From Flavobacteriaceae bacterium (GTDB lineage: Bacteria > Bacteroidota > Bacteroidia > Flavobacteriales > Flavobacteriaceae): a DNA stretch of 64,000 bases. The stretch covers positions 62,001 to 126,000 of the forward strand of contig QXZA01000024.1 of assembly GCA_009886625.1 (NCBI GenBank). The letters run 5' to 3'. Made by a program: the position numbers and the translations under genes. This document shows positions 50,473 through 59,356 of this stretch, in pieces. Each line of letters opens with the position of its first letter. The stretch's first letter is position 1. The notes under the pieces were generated by a model. The model worked only from the letters and a program-made list of their open reading frames with translations. It searched no databases and had not been told where the DNA came from.

Positions 50473-53400
50473 GGCTAGCAAAGCTTTTCAACAGTGATGT
50501 CAGGGTTTGAATTTCATTAATTGATTGAATCGCCAAGAGTAATTTCAACCCATTAGGAGTGTTCTTCTCTTTTAATTTTATCCTATCGGGAGTTTTTTGA
50601 ATTTCACTGAGTAGATAGGTAAATGTTTCCGTTTGAAAGAAATTGCTCTGTTGATCGGAAATAAAATAACAAATACAACTCCCTCTCTTTATAATCAAAC
50701 GTTCTATCCCTAGTTGAGTCGCTACCCATTTCAGTTTCATGCTTTCTAAGAGTTCAACGGCGGGATCAGGGAGGGGTCCAAAACGATCGGTAAGTTTCTT
50801 TTCATATTCAATCAGTTCATCGTTATTTTTCACCTGACTTAATTCTTGATATAGCGAAAGGCGTTCTTTTACGATATTGATATAATCATCAGGGATAAAC
50901 AATTCTAAATCAGTATCAATTTGCACTTCTTTGACATAGGATTTAATCTGATCATTTCCTTCGTCATCTTGGTAGAGTTCTTTAAACTCATTTTCTTTGA
51001 GTTCGTCGATAGCTTCTTGGAGAATTTTTTGATAGGTTTCAAACCCCATTTCATTAATAAAACCACTTTGTTCTCCACCCAATAAGTCTCCTGCACCTCT
51101 AATTTCTAAATCCTTCATTGCGATTTGAATCCCCGATCCAATAGCAGAAAATTGTTCAATAGTTTTAATTCGTTTTTGAGCATCGCTACTCATGGCACTA
51201 TGGGGGGGTGTAATGAAATAACAAAAAGCTTTTTTATTACTTCTCCCTACACGTCCTCGCATTTGATGAAGATCGCTTAAACCAAAATTATTGGCATTAT
51301 TAATAAAAATGGTATTGGCATTAGGAACGTCTAATCCATTTTCAATTATGGTAGTGGCAATGAGAATATCAAAATCTCCTTGCATAAAACTTAATAAAGT
51401 CTTCTCTAGTTTGGCTCCTTCCATTTGTCCATGACCTATTGCAATTCGTGCATCAGGAACCAAGCGTTGAATTAAACCAGAAACTTCTGCTATATTTTCT
51501 ACTCGGTTATGAATAAAAAAGACTTGACCTCCACGCTGTAATTCATACATAATACCGTCTCGAATTAGCATTTCACTAAAGCGAACTACTTCACTTTGAA
51601 TAGGAAAACGATTGGGAGGCGGGGTGGCGATCACAGATAAATCTCGTGCTGCCATTAAGCTAAATTGTAGGGTTCTTGGGATGGGCGTGGCTGTCAAGGT
51701 CAGTACATCGATATTCGCTTTTAAGGATCGAATTTTTTCTTTAACGGCAACACCAAATTTTTGTTCCTCATCTACTATAAGCAAACCTAAATCCTTAAAA
51801 ACTACATTTTTGTTTACCAATTGATGTGTCCCAATTAGGATGTCAATTTTTCCTTCGGATAGATCTTCTAAAATCTTGTTCTTTTCCTTGGTGGTACGAA
51901 AGCGATTTAAATAATCAACACGAACAGGGAGTTCTTTGAGTCGAGAAGAAAAGGTTTTAAAATGTTGAAAAGCAAGGATGGTCGTGGGGACAAGAACAAT
52001 TACCTGTTTACTATTGTCTGCTGCTTTAAAAGCTGCTCTGATGGCTACCTCTGTTTTTCCAAAACCTACATCACCGCAAACCAATCGATCCATAGGTTGT
52101 TGTGATTCCATGTCAGCCTTAATGGCTTGGGTAGTTTTTTCTTGATCAGGGGTGTCTTCATACATAAAAGAGGCTTCAAGTTCCCATTGTAGATAACTGT
52201 CAGGATCAAAAGCAAAACCTATTTTTTGTCTTCTTTTAGCATACAATTCAATCAGGTTAAAAGCGATTTCTTTAACCTTGGTTTTCGTTTTTTTCTTCAA
52301 GGCTTTCCATGCCTTGGATCCTAGTTTATATATCTTAGGGACAGATCCGTCTTTCCCATTATATTTACTGATTTTGTGAAGGGAGTGAATACTCAAATAA
52401 AGAATATCCCTCTCTCCATAGATTAGCTTTATAGCTTCTTGCCATTTACTTTCAACCTCAATTCGTTGTAGCCCTCCAAACCTTCCAATTCCGTGGTCAA
52501 TATGGGTAACATAGTCACCCACTTCCATTTGAGTTAATTCTTTGAGGTTTAACGCTTGCTTTCGAGTAGTATCTGATTTGAGCTGGTATTTGTGGTAACG
52601 TTCAAAAATTTGATGATCCGAAAAACAGGCCCATTTCGCCTCTATATCCTCAAAGCCTTCATAGATGGAAAGCACTTTAGTTTTGTAGTGTACCGTTTTC
52701 TCTAACTCTTGGAAAATATCGTGAAATCGTTTTGTTTGTTGTTCATTGCTACAAAAAAGGGTGTTTTCATAACCTCTATTATTGTTTTCGTTGAGGTGGG
52801 CAATAAGAAGATCAAACTGTTTATTGAATGCAGGTTGGGGACTTTGCTTTACATGAATTTGAGATGCAATTGGAATTTCTTCAGTTCGTTCCAAAACAAA
52901 AACGGATTTACCAAGACTGTCTTTAATCCATTCTTCTCTATTCATAAATAGGGTCTCAGGTGGATATTGAGTAGTCACCTCTTTTGCGTTATAAATAGCC
53001 GAAGCTTTTTCAAAAAGCTCTTCAAGTCGAGCTGTAGTTTTGTCAAAATTGGAAAAGAGAAAGCTGCTGTTTGAGGGGAAAAACTCCAAAATGGATTTCC
53101 GTTTATCAGTTAAATCATTATTGGAAGTGTCAGGCAATAACTCTACAGCATCAAAAGCACTAATGGAACGTTGGGTTTCTACATCAAAACTGTTAAGTCT
53201 TTCCACAGTATCATCAAAAAACTCAATCCGATAAGGGTATTGATAGGCAAAAGAAAAAACATCAATGATTCCACCACGTACAGCAAATTCGCCAGGGCTA
53301 GTAACAAAATCCACCCTCTGGAACCCCATTTCGAATAAACTTTCGTTGATGAGGCTCAAAGAAAGCACGGTGTCTTTAATTATTTTAAATGTGATTCGCT

Positions 53401-53698
53401 TGAGTGTATGTTGCGAAATTATTTTTTCAAAAACCGCTTTAGGATAGCTGATGATAATTCGCGGCTTTTTAGAGCCACTTATTTTTTTGAGCACCTCAGA
53501 ACGCAATAATACATTGGCATTGTCTGTGGTTTCTTGTGCATAGGCCTGTCGGTAGCTTGCGGGAAAATACAGCACATCAGACGGGTTTAAAAGCCGTTCT
53601 AAATCATTTAGAACATAGGCAGCGTGTTCAGCATTATCAATAATTAAAAGAAGGTGGTGTTGGTTTTTTTGAAAGGCAGCGGCAATTCGAAAAGACAA
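50450..53698 (-). CDS. mfd: Transcription-repair coupling factor Mfd
   Basis: Mfd removes stalled RNA polymerase and recruits UvrA to lesions. The reading from TTG 53698 has 1082 residues. It shows the UvrB-like N-terminal part (ALAVRGGII-type segment EFAVRGGIIDVFSF), the CarD-like polymerase-binding domain (VGDYVTHIDHGIGRFGG), Walker A GDVGFGKTEVAIRAAF, the DEEQKFGV box, LTATPIPRTLQFS, and the C-terminal TRCF domain. The family-like sequence extends upstream in frame (CVHLKGFVGSGLSF) to a TGA at 53867-53869 with no ATG, GTG or TTG, so the true start is uncertain; an ATT at 53809 would give the family's usual length of about 1119. Confidence 0.93.
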   Translation of the reverse strand: MSFRIAAAFQKNQHHLLLIIDNAEHAAYVLNDLERLLNPSDVLYFPASYRQAYAQETTDNANVLLRSEVLKKISGSKKPRIIISYPKAVFEKIISQHTLKRITFKIIKDTVLSLSLINESLFEMGFQRVDFVTSPGEFAVRGGIIDVFSFAYQYPYRIEFFDDTVERLNSFDVETQRSISAFDAVELLPDTSNNDLTDKRKSILEFFPSNSSFLFSNFDKTTARLEELFEKASAIYNAKEVTTQYPPETLFMNREEWIKDSLGKSVFVLERTEEIPIASQIHVKQSPQPAFNKQFDLLIAHLNENNNRGYENTLFCSNEQQTKRFHDIFQELEKTVHYKTKVLSIYEGFEDIEAKWACFSDHQIFERYHKYQLKSDTTRKQALNLKELTQMEVGDYVTHIDHGIGRFGGLQRIEVESKWQEAIKLIYGERDILYLSIHSLHKISKYNGKDGSVPKIYKLGSKAWKALKKKTKTKVKEIAFNLIELYAKRRQKIGFAFDPDSYLQWELEASFMYEDTPDQEKTTQAIKADMESQQPMDRLVCGDVGFGKTEVAIRAAFKAADNSKQVIVLVPTTILAFQHFKTFSSRLKELPVRVDYLNRFRTTKEKNKILEDLSEGKIDILIGTHQLVNKNVVFKDLGLLIVDEEQKFGVAVKEKIRSLKANIDVLTLTATPIPRTLQFSLMAARDLSVIATPPPNRFPIQSEVVRFSEMLIRDGIMYELQRGGQVFFIHNRVENIAEVSGLIQRLVPDARIAIGHGQMEGAKLEKTLLSFMQGDFDILIATTIIENGLDVPNANTIFINNANNFGLSDLHQMRGRVGRSNKKAFCYFITPPHSAMSSDAQKRIKTIEQFSAIGSGIQIAMKDLEIRGAGDLLGGEQSGFINEMGFETYQKILQEAIDELKENEFKELYQDDEGNDQIKSYVKEVQIDTDLELFIPDDYINIVKERLSLYQELSQVKNNDELIEYEKKLTDRFGPLPDPAVELLESMKLKWVATQLGIERLIIKRGSCICYFISDQQSNFFQTETFTYLLSEIQKTPDRIKLKEKNTPNGLKLLLAIQSINEIQTLTSLLKSFASPTTISNS

Positions 53699-53915
53699 TC
53701 CCGATCCAACAAAACCTTTGAGGTGGACACACTTCGTCTCAAAAAAGGCCGATTCAATGGCTTTTTGTGAGTCTAAGATATCAAAAACGGCTAAAGTCGC
53801 GTTGATAATTTTTTTTGACGAAGGTAAGGATTTGGTTTTTATGGGGATTAATTTGGTTAATAACTGTCAATAACTCTATTCTTCTTCCCTTAAATTATTT
53901 GTTAATTTCGTTTGA

Positions 53916-56900
53916 ATGTATTTAATCTTTGATACCGAAACCACCGGATTGCCCAAGCGCTGGAATGCGCCCTTAAGCGACAGTGAAAACTGGCCGCGCT
54001 GTATTCAAATTGCTTGGCAAATTCACGATGCGAAAGGGGAGGTGGTTGCTCATGAAGATTATTTAATTCACCCCGACGGTTTTACCATTCCCTTTGACTC
54101 TGAACAGGTACACGGGATTTCCACCGCCCTGGCAGAGGATCAAGGAATTCCTTTAGAAGAAGTGCTGGAAAAATTTCACACAGCGCTTGATCAAGTAGAT
54201 TATGTGGTGGGACACAATGTGTCTTTTGATCGAAACATTATGGGTGCTGAGTACCTGAGATCTGGTTTGGAAGATGTACTTGAAAACAAGGCTGTTATAA
54301 ATACCTGTACCGAAGAAACGGCTCAGTTGTGTCAATTGCCTGGAGGTCGAGGGGGAAAATTCAAATTGCCCACGCTTTCAGAATTGTATCGCTTTCTTTT
54401 TCAAGAAAGTTTTATGGAGGCTCATAATGCTACAGCCGATGTAGAAGCGACCTCTAGGGCGTTTTTGGAACTTCTACGTCAAGATAAAATTCACCCCAAA
54501 GCTTTTGATAATCAAGCGGTACAGACCGCCAAGCTAAAAGAAGTTACTTCTCCTTTTGATTTAATTGGCCTGACGCATCAGAACCTTAAGGGAGCTTCCT
54601 TAAAATTTAAAGAAAAGGCAAGGCCGGAGTCCCCAACAGCTTCTACATCTTTAGATCCCTTAGTGGCGGATGCGCCTTTTGTCCACCTGCACAATCATTC
54701 TCAGTTTTCAGTTTTACAAGCAACCTCACGAGTTAGCCAGCTGGTGGAAGCTACAGCTACTCATAAAATGCCTGCAGTAGCAATTACAGATCATGCTAAC
54801 TTAATGGGTGCTTTTCATTTTATAAAAGCAATCAAAGCGCATAACAAGGCATTAGAACCGGAAGAACAACAAATTAAGCCCATCATTGGATGTGAGTTTT
54901 ATGTTTGTGATGATCACACAGATCGATCTCGAAGAGATGATGGTTATCAAATGGTTTTCTTGGCAAAAAACAAAAAGGGTTACCACAATTTGGCAAAAAT
55001 GACTTCCATGGCCTATGTAAATGGATTTTATTACGTTCCTAGAATTGATCGTGAGATTATAAAGCAGTACAAGGATGATTTGATTGTATTGTCTGGAAAT
55101 ATGTATGGTGAAATTGCTTCAAAGATATTGAACCTAGGTGATCGTCAAGCAGAGGAGGCGCTACAATGGTGGCATTCGGAATTTAAAGACGATTTTTATA
55201 TTGAACTCATGCGACATGACGAAGAGGGAGAAGATCGTGCCAATAGTGTTTTAGTAAAGCTTGCACAGCAATATGACATTCCTCTGATTGCAACCAACAA
55301 TACTTATTATACCAAAAAAGAGGAAGCCAACGCACATGATATTTTATTGTGTGTTAAGGAAGGAGAAAAGCAGGCAACTCCAATTGGTCGTGGTAGAGGT
55401 TTTCGACATGGTTTCCCCAACCATGAATATTATTATAAGTCGCCAGAAGAAATGAAGGCCTTATTCAATGACCTTCCTGAGGCGATACTGAATATTGAAG
55501 CTTTAGTCGCTAAAATTGAGCCTTTTGATTTAGCCCGTGAGGTGTTGTTGCCCAAGTTTGAAATCCCAGAGAGCTATCAAGTTCCAGATGATCCTGATGG
55601 TAAGAAAGGAGAGAATTCTTATTTATATTTTTTGACCTATCAAGGGGCTGAAAAAAGATATGGAATTCTGAATGAAGAGATCAAAGAAAGGATAGATTTT
55701 GAACTTAGTGTAATTGCTAAAACAGGATATCCTGGATATTTTCTAATCGTTCAAGATTTGATTGCTGCTGCCAGAGAATTGAATGTTTCTGTAGGTCCTG
55801 GAAGAGGATCTGCTGCAGGATCTGTTGTTGCTTATTGCTTGAAGATTACCAATATTGACCCTATCAAGTATGATCTACTTTTTGAGCGTTTCCTTAATCC
55901 TGATAGGGTAAGTATGCCCGATATCGATATTGATTTTGATGACGAGGGCAGGACTAGAGTCATGGATTATGTGATCAATAAATACGGTTCTAATCAAGTG
56001 GCACAAATTATCACTTATGGAACCATGGCAGCCAAATCTTCCATTAGAGATACTGCTCGTGTTTTGGACTTACCTCTAGGAGAAGCGGATCGAATTGCTA
56101 AGCTGTTACCCAACATGAAGCTTGGGAAAATTTTTGGTCTAAACGATCAGGAATTGAAAAAGAGTTTAAGAGCAGATGAGCTTTTGAAAGTCAATGAAAT
56201 AAAAAACTTGGCCGATGAGGACAATTTGTCTGGAGAAACCATTCAGCAAGCAATAGTTTTGGAAGGATCCCTGCGCAACACGGGAACTCATGCCTGTGGA
56301 GTGATCATTACTCCAGATGATATTACTCAATTTGTCCCTGTTGCTACAGCGAAAGATTCGGACTTATATGTAACCCAATTTGACAACTCTGTGGTTGAAG
56401 ATGCAGGTCTATTAAAAATGGATTTTTTAGGACTCAAAACCTTAACCTTGATTAAGGACACTGTAGAGTTGGTAAAATTCAAGCACAATATTGACTTGGA
56501 TCCAGACGCATTCCCACTTGATGATGAAAAAACCTACGAATTGTTTCAAAGGGGAGATACCGTTGGAATTTTTCAATACGAATCTGCCGGGATGCAAAAG
56601 TATCTCAAGGAATTAAAACCTACTGTTTTTGCTGATTTGATTGCAATGAATGCCCTCTACCGTCCAGGACCTTTGGAATACATTCCAAGTTTTGTGGATC
56701 GTAAAAATGGAAATGAAGAGATCAGTTATGACCTTCCAGTGATGGCAGAATACCTGGAAGAAACCTATGGAATTACAGTTTATCAAGAGCAAGTAATGCT
56801 TTTGTCTCAAAAGTTAGCCGGCTTTTCTAAGGGTGATGCTGATGTGTTGAGAAAGGCAATGGGAAAAAAAATATTTGCCTTACTGCAAAAATTGAAACCC

Positions 56901-58235
56901 CAATTCATTGATGGAGGAAAAAAGAATGGACATCCAGAAGAAATATTAGAGAAAATTTGGAAAGATTGGGAAGCCTTTGCAGCTTATGCTTTTAATAAAT
57001 CACATTCTACTTGTTATGCTTGGATTGGGTATCAGACGGCTTACTTAAAAGCACATTATCCTGCAGAATACATGGCAGCTGTTCTCTCAAACAACATGAG
57101 TGATATTAAGCAGGTTACCTTTTTTATGGAAGAATGTCGTCGACTTGGACTTAAGGTTTTGGGTCCCGATGTAAACGAATCGTTTTACAAATTTGCAGTG
57201 AATGACGAGCATGCCATTCGTTTTGGAATGGGAGCTATAAAAGGTGTTGGGAAAGGGGCAGTAGAGACCATAATCGAGCATCGTAAAGACCAACCTTATG
57301 AATCAATTTTTGATTTGGTAAAACGGATCGACTTGAGAGCAGCAAATAAAAAGGCGTTTGAAAATCTAGCTTTGGCAGGAGGATTTGATTCGTTTCCAAA
57401 TGTAAAAAGAGCCCAGTATTTTAATCCTGATGGAGATGGAATTACATTTTTAGAAAAGGCATTGCGATTTGGCTCCAAATACCAAGAAAATTTGAACTCC
57501 TCCCAAACTAGTTTGTTTAGTGAGGAAACGACCAGTACATATCAGGACTTAAGCATTCCTGATTGTGAGGCGTGGACTAATTTGATACGTTTGAAGAAAG
57601 AAAAAGAGGTGGTTGGAATATATATTTCCTCTCACCCTTTAGATGATTTTACTCACGAAATTGAACATTTTATTACACTCTCCTTAAATCAATTAGGGGA
57701 TTTGGATCGGCTTGTTAATCGGGAATTTTCTGTAGGAGGGATTGTAAATGAGATTCAGCATTTAGAAAGCAGAAATGGAAAGGGATGGGCACGTTTTATC
57801 GTTGAGGATTTTACTGATCAGTATGAGTTTAGAATTTTTGGAGAGGACTATTTAAAATACAGGCATTTCCTAGTTGTTAATCAGTTTATTCGATTGCGAT
57901 TAATGATTCGTGAGGGGTGGACCAATCGAGAGACTGGGAAAGTGGGTGCGCCACGTATGCAATATTTGCATTTTGAGATGCTACAGAATACCGTTGAAAA
58001 TAATACAAAGAAACTAACGTTACAACTCGAAATCTCCAAGCTTAAGAATGAAGATGTAATCCAGTTACAGGATGAATTAAAATCCTTTAAGGGAGACAAG
58101 CCACTGTTGTTTAATGTATACGACTCTGAGAAAAAGGTAAAATTGACATTGAATAGTAAAAAGCAGAAAGTCAGAATTACTCCTGAGTTACTCAAATTAT
58201 TGGATAAAAAACAATGGCATTATAAGTTGAATTGA
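53916..58235 (+). CDS. dnaE: DNA polymerase III alpha subunit with N-terminal exonuclease
   Basis: Replicative polymerase of 1439 residues. An N-terminal DEDDh exonuclease (about 1-195) is fused, with Asp6 and Glu8 in FDTETTGL, the VGHNVSFD block near 93, and the HNATADVEAT block near 170. The PHP domain follows (VHLHNHSQFSVLQ, about 257-269). Polymerase motifs: GPGRGSAAGSVVAY near 625 and the catalytic PDIDIDFDD near 667. An OB-fold lies near the end. This fused form is the standard Bacteroidetes DnaE. The ATG is divergent from mfd. Confidence 0.94.
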   Translation: MYLIFDTETTGLPKRWNAPLSDSENWPRCIQIAWQIHDAKGEVVAHEDYLIHPDGFTIPFDSEQVHGISTALAEDQGIPLEEVLEKFHTALDQVDYVVGHNVSFDRNIMGAEYLRSGLEDVLENKAVINTCTEETAQLCQLPGGRGGKFKLPTLSELYRFLFQESFMEAHNATADVEATSRAFLELLRQDKIHPKAFDNQAVQTAKLKEVTSPFDLIGLTHQNLKGASLKFKEKARPESPTASTSLDPLVADAPFVHLHNHSQFSVLQATSRVSQLVEATATHKMPAVAITDHANLMGAFHFIKAIKAHNKALEPEEQQIKPIIGCEFYVCDDHTDRSRRDDGYQMVFLAKNKKGYHNLAKMTSMAYVNGFYYVPRIDREIIKQYKDDLIVLSGNMYGEIASKILNLGDRQAEEALQWWHSEFKDDFYIELMRHDEEGEDRANSVLVKLAQQYDIPLIATNNTYYTKKEEANAHDILLCVKEGEKQATPIGRGRGFRHGFPNHEYYYKSPEEMKALFNDLPEAILNIEALVAKIEPFDLAREVLLPKFEIPESYQVPDDPDGKKGENSYLYFLTYQGAEKRYGILNEEIKERIDFELSVIAKTGYPGYFLIVQDLIAAARELNVSVGPGRGSAAGSVVAYCLKITNIDPIKYDLLFERFLNPDRVSMPDIDIDFDDEGRTRVMDYVINKYGSNQVAQIITYGTMAAKSSIRDTARVLDLPLGEADRIAKLLPNMKLGKIFGLNDQELKKSLRADELLKVNEIKNLADEDNLSGETIQQAIVLEGSLRNTGTHACGVIITPDDITQFVPVATAKDSDLYVTQFDNSVVEDAGLLKMDFLGLKTLTLIKDTVELVKFKHNIDLDPDAFPLDDEKTYELFQRGDTVGIFQYESAGMQKYLKELKPTVFADLIAMNALYRPGPLEYIPSFVDRKNGNEEISYDLPVMAEYLEETYGITVYQEQVMLLSQKLAGFSKGDADVLRKAMGKKIFALLQKLKPQFIDGGKKNGHPEEILEKIWKDWEAFAAYAFNKSHSTCYAWIGYQTAYLKAHYPAEYMAAVLSNNMSDIKQVTFFMEECRRLGLKVLGPDVNESFYKFAVNDEHAIRFGMGAIKGVGKGAVETIIEHRKDQPYESIFDLVKRIDLRAANKKAFENLALAGGFDSFPNVKRAQYFNPDGDGITFLEKALRFGSKYQENLNSSQTSLFSEETTSTYQDLSIPDCEAWTNLIRLKKEKEVVGIYISSHPLDDFTHEIEHFITLSLNQLGDLDRLVNREFSVGGIVNEIQHLESRNGKGWARFIVEDFTDQYEFRIFGEDYLKYRHFLVVNQFIRLRLMIREGWTNRETGKVGAPRMQYLHFEMLQNTVENNTKKLTLQLEISKLKNEDVIQLQDELKSFKGDKPLLFNVYDSEKKVKLTLNSKKQKVRITPELLKLLDKKQWHYKLN

Positions 58236-58306
58236 GGGCATTGATAAAACCCATTCCTACATAAGTAAATTTGATTTTAGCTGAACAGAGTGTTCTTTAA
58301 AATAAG

Positions 58307-58314
58307 TACATTTG
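58307..58314 (+). promoter_or_regulatory. -7 promoter element for trxA
   Basis: TACATTTG matches TAnnTTTG, 22 bases before the trxA ATG at 58337. Confidence 0.45.
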
Positions 58315-58336
58315 TAAATATTAAATAAGATATAAA

Positions 58337-58654
58337 ATGGCATTAGAAATTACCGATGCAACTTTTGATGAAGTTGTATTAAAATCAGACAAACCTGTAT
58401 TAGTAGATTTTTGGGCAGCATGGTGTGGTCCATGTAGAATGGTAGGTCCCATCATTGAAGAATTAAGCAATGATTATACAGGAAAAGCGGTAGTAGGAAA
58501 AGTTGATGTGGATGCAAATCAAGAATTTGCAGCAAAATACGGCGTTAGAAATATTCCAACAGTTCTAGTTTTTGATAAAGGAGAACTAGTAGGAAGACAT
58601 GTAGGCGTATCACCAAAAACAACTTATGCAGAGGCGATTGACGCAATAATCTAA
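58337..58654 (+). CDS. trxA: Thioredoxin
   Basis: Thioredoxin of 105 residues with the redox motif WCGPC at residues 29-33 and the conserved cis-proline in RNIPTVLVF near 74. It lacks a signal peptide, so it is cytoplasmic. A hairpin terminator follows directly. Confidence 0.95.
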   Translation: MALEITDATFDEVVLKSDKPVLVDFWAAWCGPCRMVGPIIEELSNDYTGKAVVGKVDVDANQEFAAKYGVRNIPTVLVFDKGELVGRHVGVSPKTTYAEAIDAII

Positions 58655-58657
58655 GAA

Positions 58658-58682
58658 ATAAGTTTATTTAAATAAAACTTAT
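58658..58682 (+). terminator. Probable trxA terminator
   Basis: ATAAGTTTATTT and AAATAAAACTTAT pair with one bulge, followed by CTCTTTT. It is A+T-rich but lies four bases after the trxA stop. Confidence 0.5.
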
Positions 58683-58700
58683 CTCTTTTAACAAGTTTTA

Positions 58701-58731
58701 TTTGGCAAATTCAAAATGGGGCGTATATTTG
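58701..58731 (+). promoter_or_regulatory. Promoter of tRNA-Asp
   Basis: TTTG (58701-58704), 19 bases, then TATATTTG (58724-58731) is a perfect match to the Bacteroidetes consensus. The predicted start lies a few bases before the mature tRNA. Confidence 0.7.
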
Positions 58732-58744
58732 CACACGCTAATTA

Positions 58745-58818
58745 GGTCTGGTAGTTCAGTTGGTTAGAATACATGCCTGTCACGCATGGGGTCGCGGGTT
58801 CGAGTCCCGTCCAGACCG
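58745..58818 (+). tRNA. tRNA-Asp (anticodon GTC)
   Basis: A 74-base cloverleaf. The acceptor stem pairs GGTCTGG with CCAGACC, with discriminator G. D stem GTTC/GAAT, anticodon stem CATGC/GCATG with loop CTGTCAC and anticodon GTC at 58779-58781, T arm GCGGG TTCGAGT CCCGT. CCA is not encoded. Confidence 0.95.
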
Positions 58819-58882
58819 CTCTTTTAAAGAAGTTGTGTGTTGTTAAATTGGAACAAATTTCAATGTTTTCAACCAGTGAGAA

Positions 58883-58911
58883 GCTTTCCAGTGAAATGGA
58901 GGGCTTTTTTT
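58883..58911 (+). terminator. tRNA-Asp terminator
   Basis: GCTTTCCA pairs with TGGAGGGC (two G-T pairs) around a six-base loop, followed by seven T residues. Confidence 0.7.
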
Positions 58912-58920
58912 GTTTTACTA

Positions 58921-58941
58921 ATTGGCAACATATTGGCAACA
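58921..58941. repeat. Tandem direct repeat near tRNA-Asp
   Basis: ATTGGCAACA occurs twice, separated by one T. Tandem short repeats next to a tRNA can be recombinase arm sites, but there is no further support. Confidence 0.6.
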
Positions 58942-59108
58942 AATCATATGTTTTTCACATCAATATCTAAAAGCTGAATCTTCTAAAGCACTCCTATCCC
59001 AAACACAGGGGCATGGGTTTTAGAAAACGGTTTTTCTATTGAAACAGCGGGTTGAGATTTGATATGTAACAATTAGCATTAACACTCATAAGAAAATATA
59101 TTTTTAGC

Positions 59109-59294
59109 TTAGAAATTTAAATTTGGAATTATCTCAACTGTTAGATTTTTTATAAAAATCTTATAATAATATTCATTACTTTCTAAAGAAGTTCCTGTTA
59201 GATTTGATCCCTCATTAAATATTTGAAAGCTCTTAGGCAGTCCATCATCTAACTTAATCATTATTTTATTCTCACCACATTTTTTCATAAACAT
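59109..59294 (-). CDS. Small hypothetical ORF
   Basis: A possible 61-residue protein beginning MFMKKCGENKIMIKLDDGL and ending with a beta-strand-like YYYKIFIKNLTVEIIP. ATG 59294 is used; a TTG six codons earlier is possible. I recognise no family, and it overlaps no other gene, so it may be real or chance. Confidence 0.25.
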   Translation of the reverse strand: MFMKKCGENKIMIKLDDGLPKSFQIFNEGSNLTGTSLESNEYYYKIFIKNLTVEIIPNLNF

Positions 59295-59318
59295 TCGCTT
59301 TTTTGAATCCAAATAGGT

Positions 59319-59326
59319 TAAATTTG
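59319..59326 (+). promoter_or_regulatory. -7 promoter element for the giant TSP3 gene
   Basis: TAAATTTG matches TAnnTTTG. A TTTG at 59302-59305 is upstream with a short 13-base spacer. The start codon follows 30 bases later. Confidence 0.45.
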
Positions 59327-59356
59327 TCTCTCATGAACTAATTAATTACCGATGCT

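Larger units (their letters stand above)
58819..59356. other. Gene-poor strip downstream of tRNA-Asp
   Basis: About 540 bases without a convincing gene. It contains the tRNA terminator, a 10-bp direct repeat, one weak reverse ORF and the promoter of the giant gene. Its position beside a tRNA would suit a past integration site, but no integrase is visible. Confidence 0.5.
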
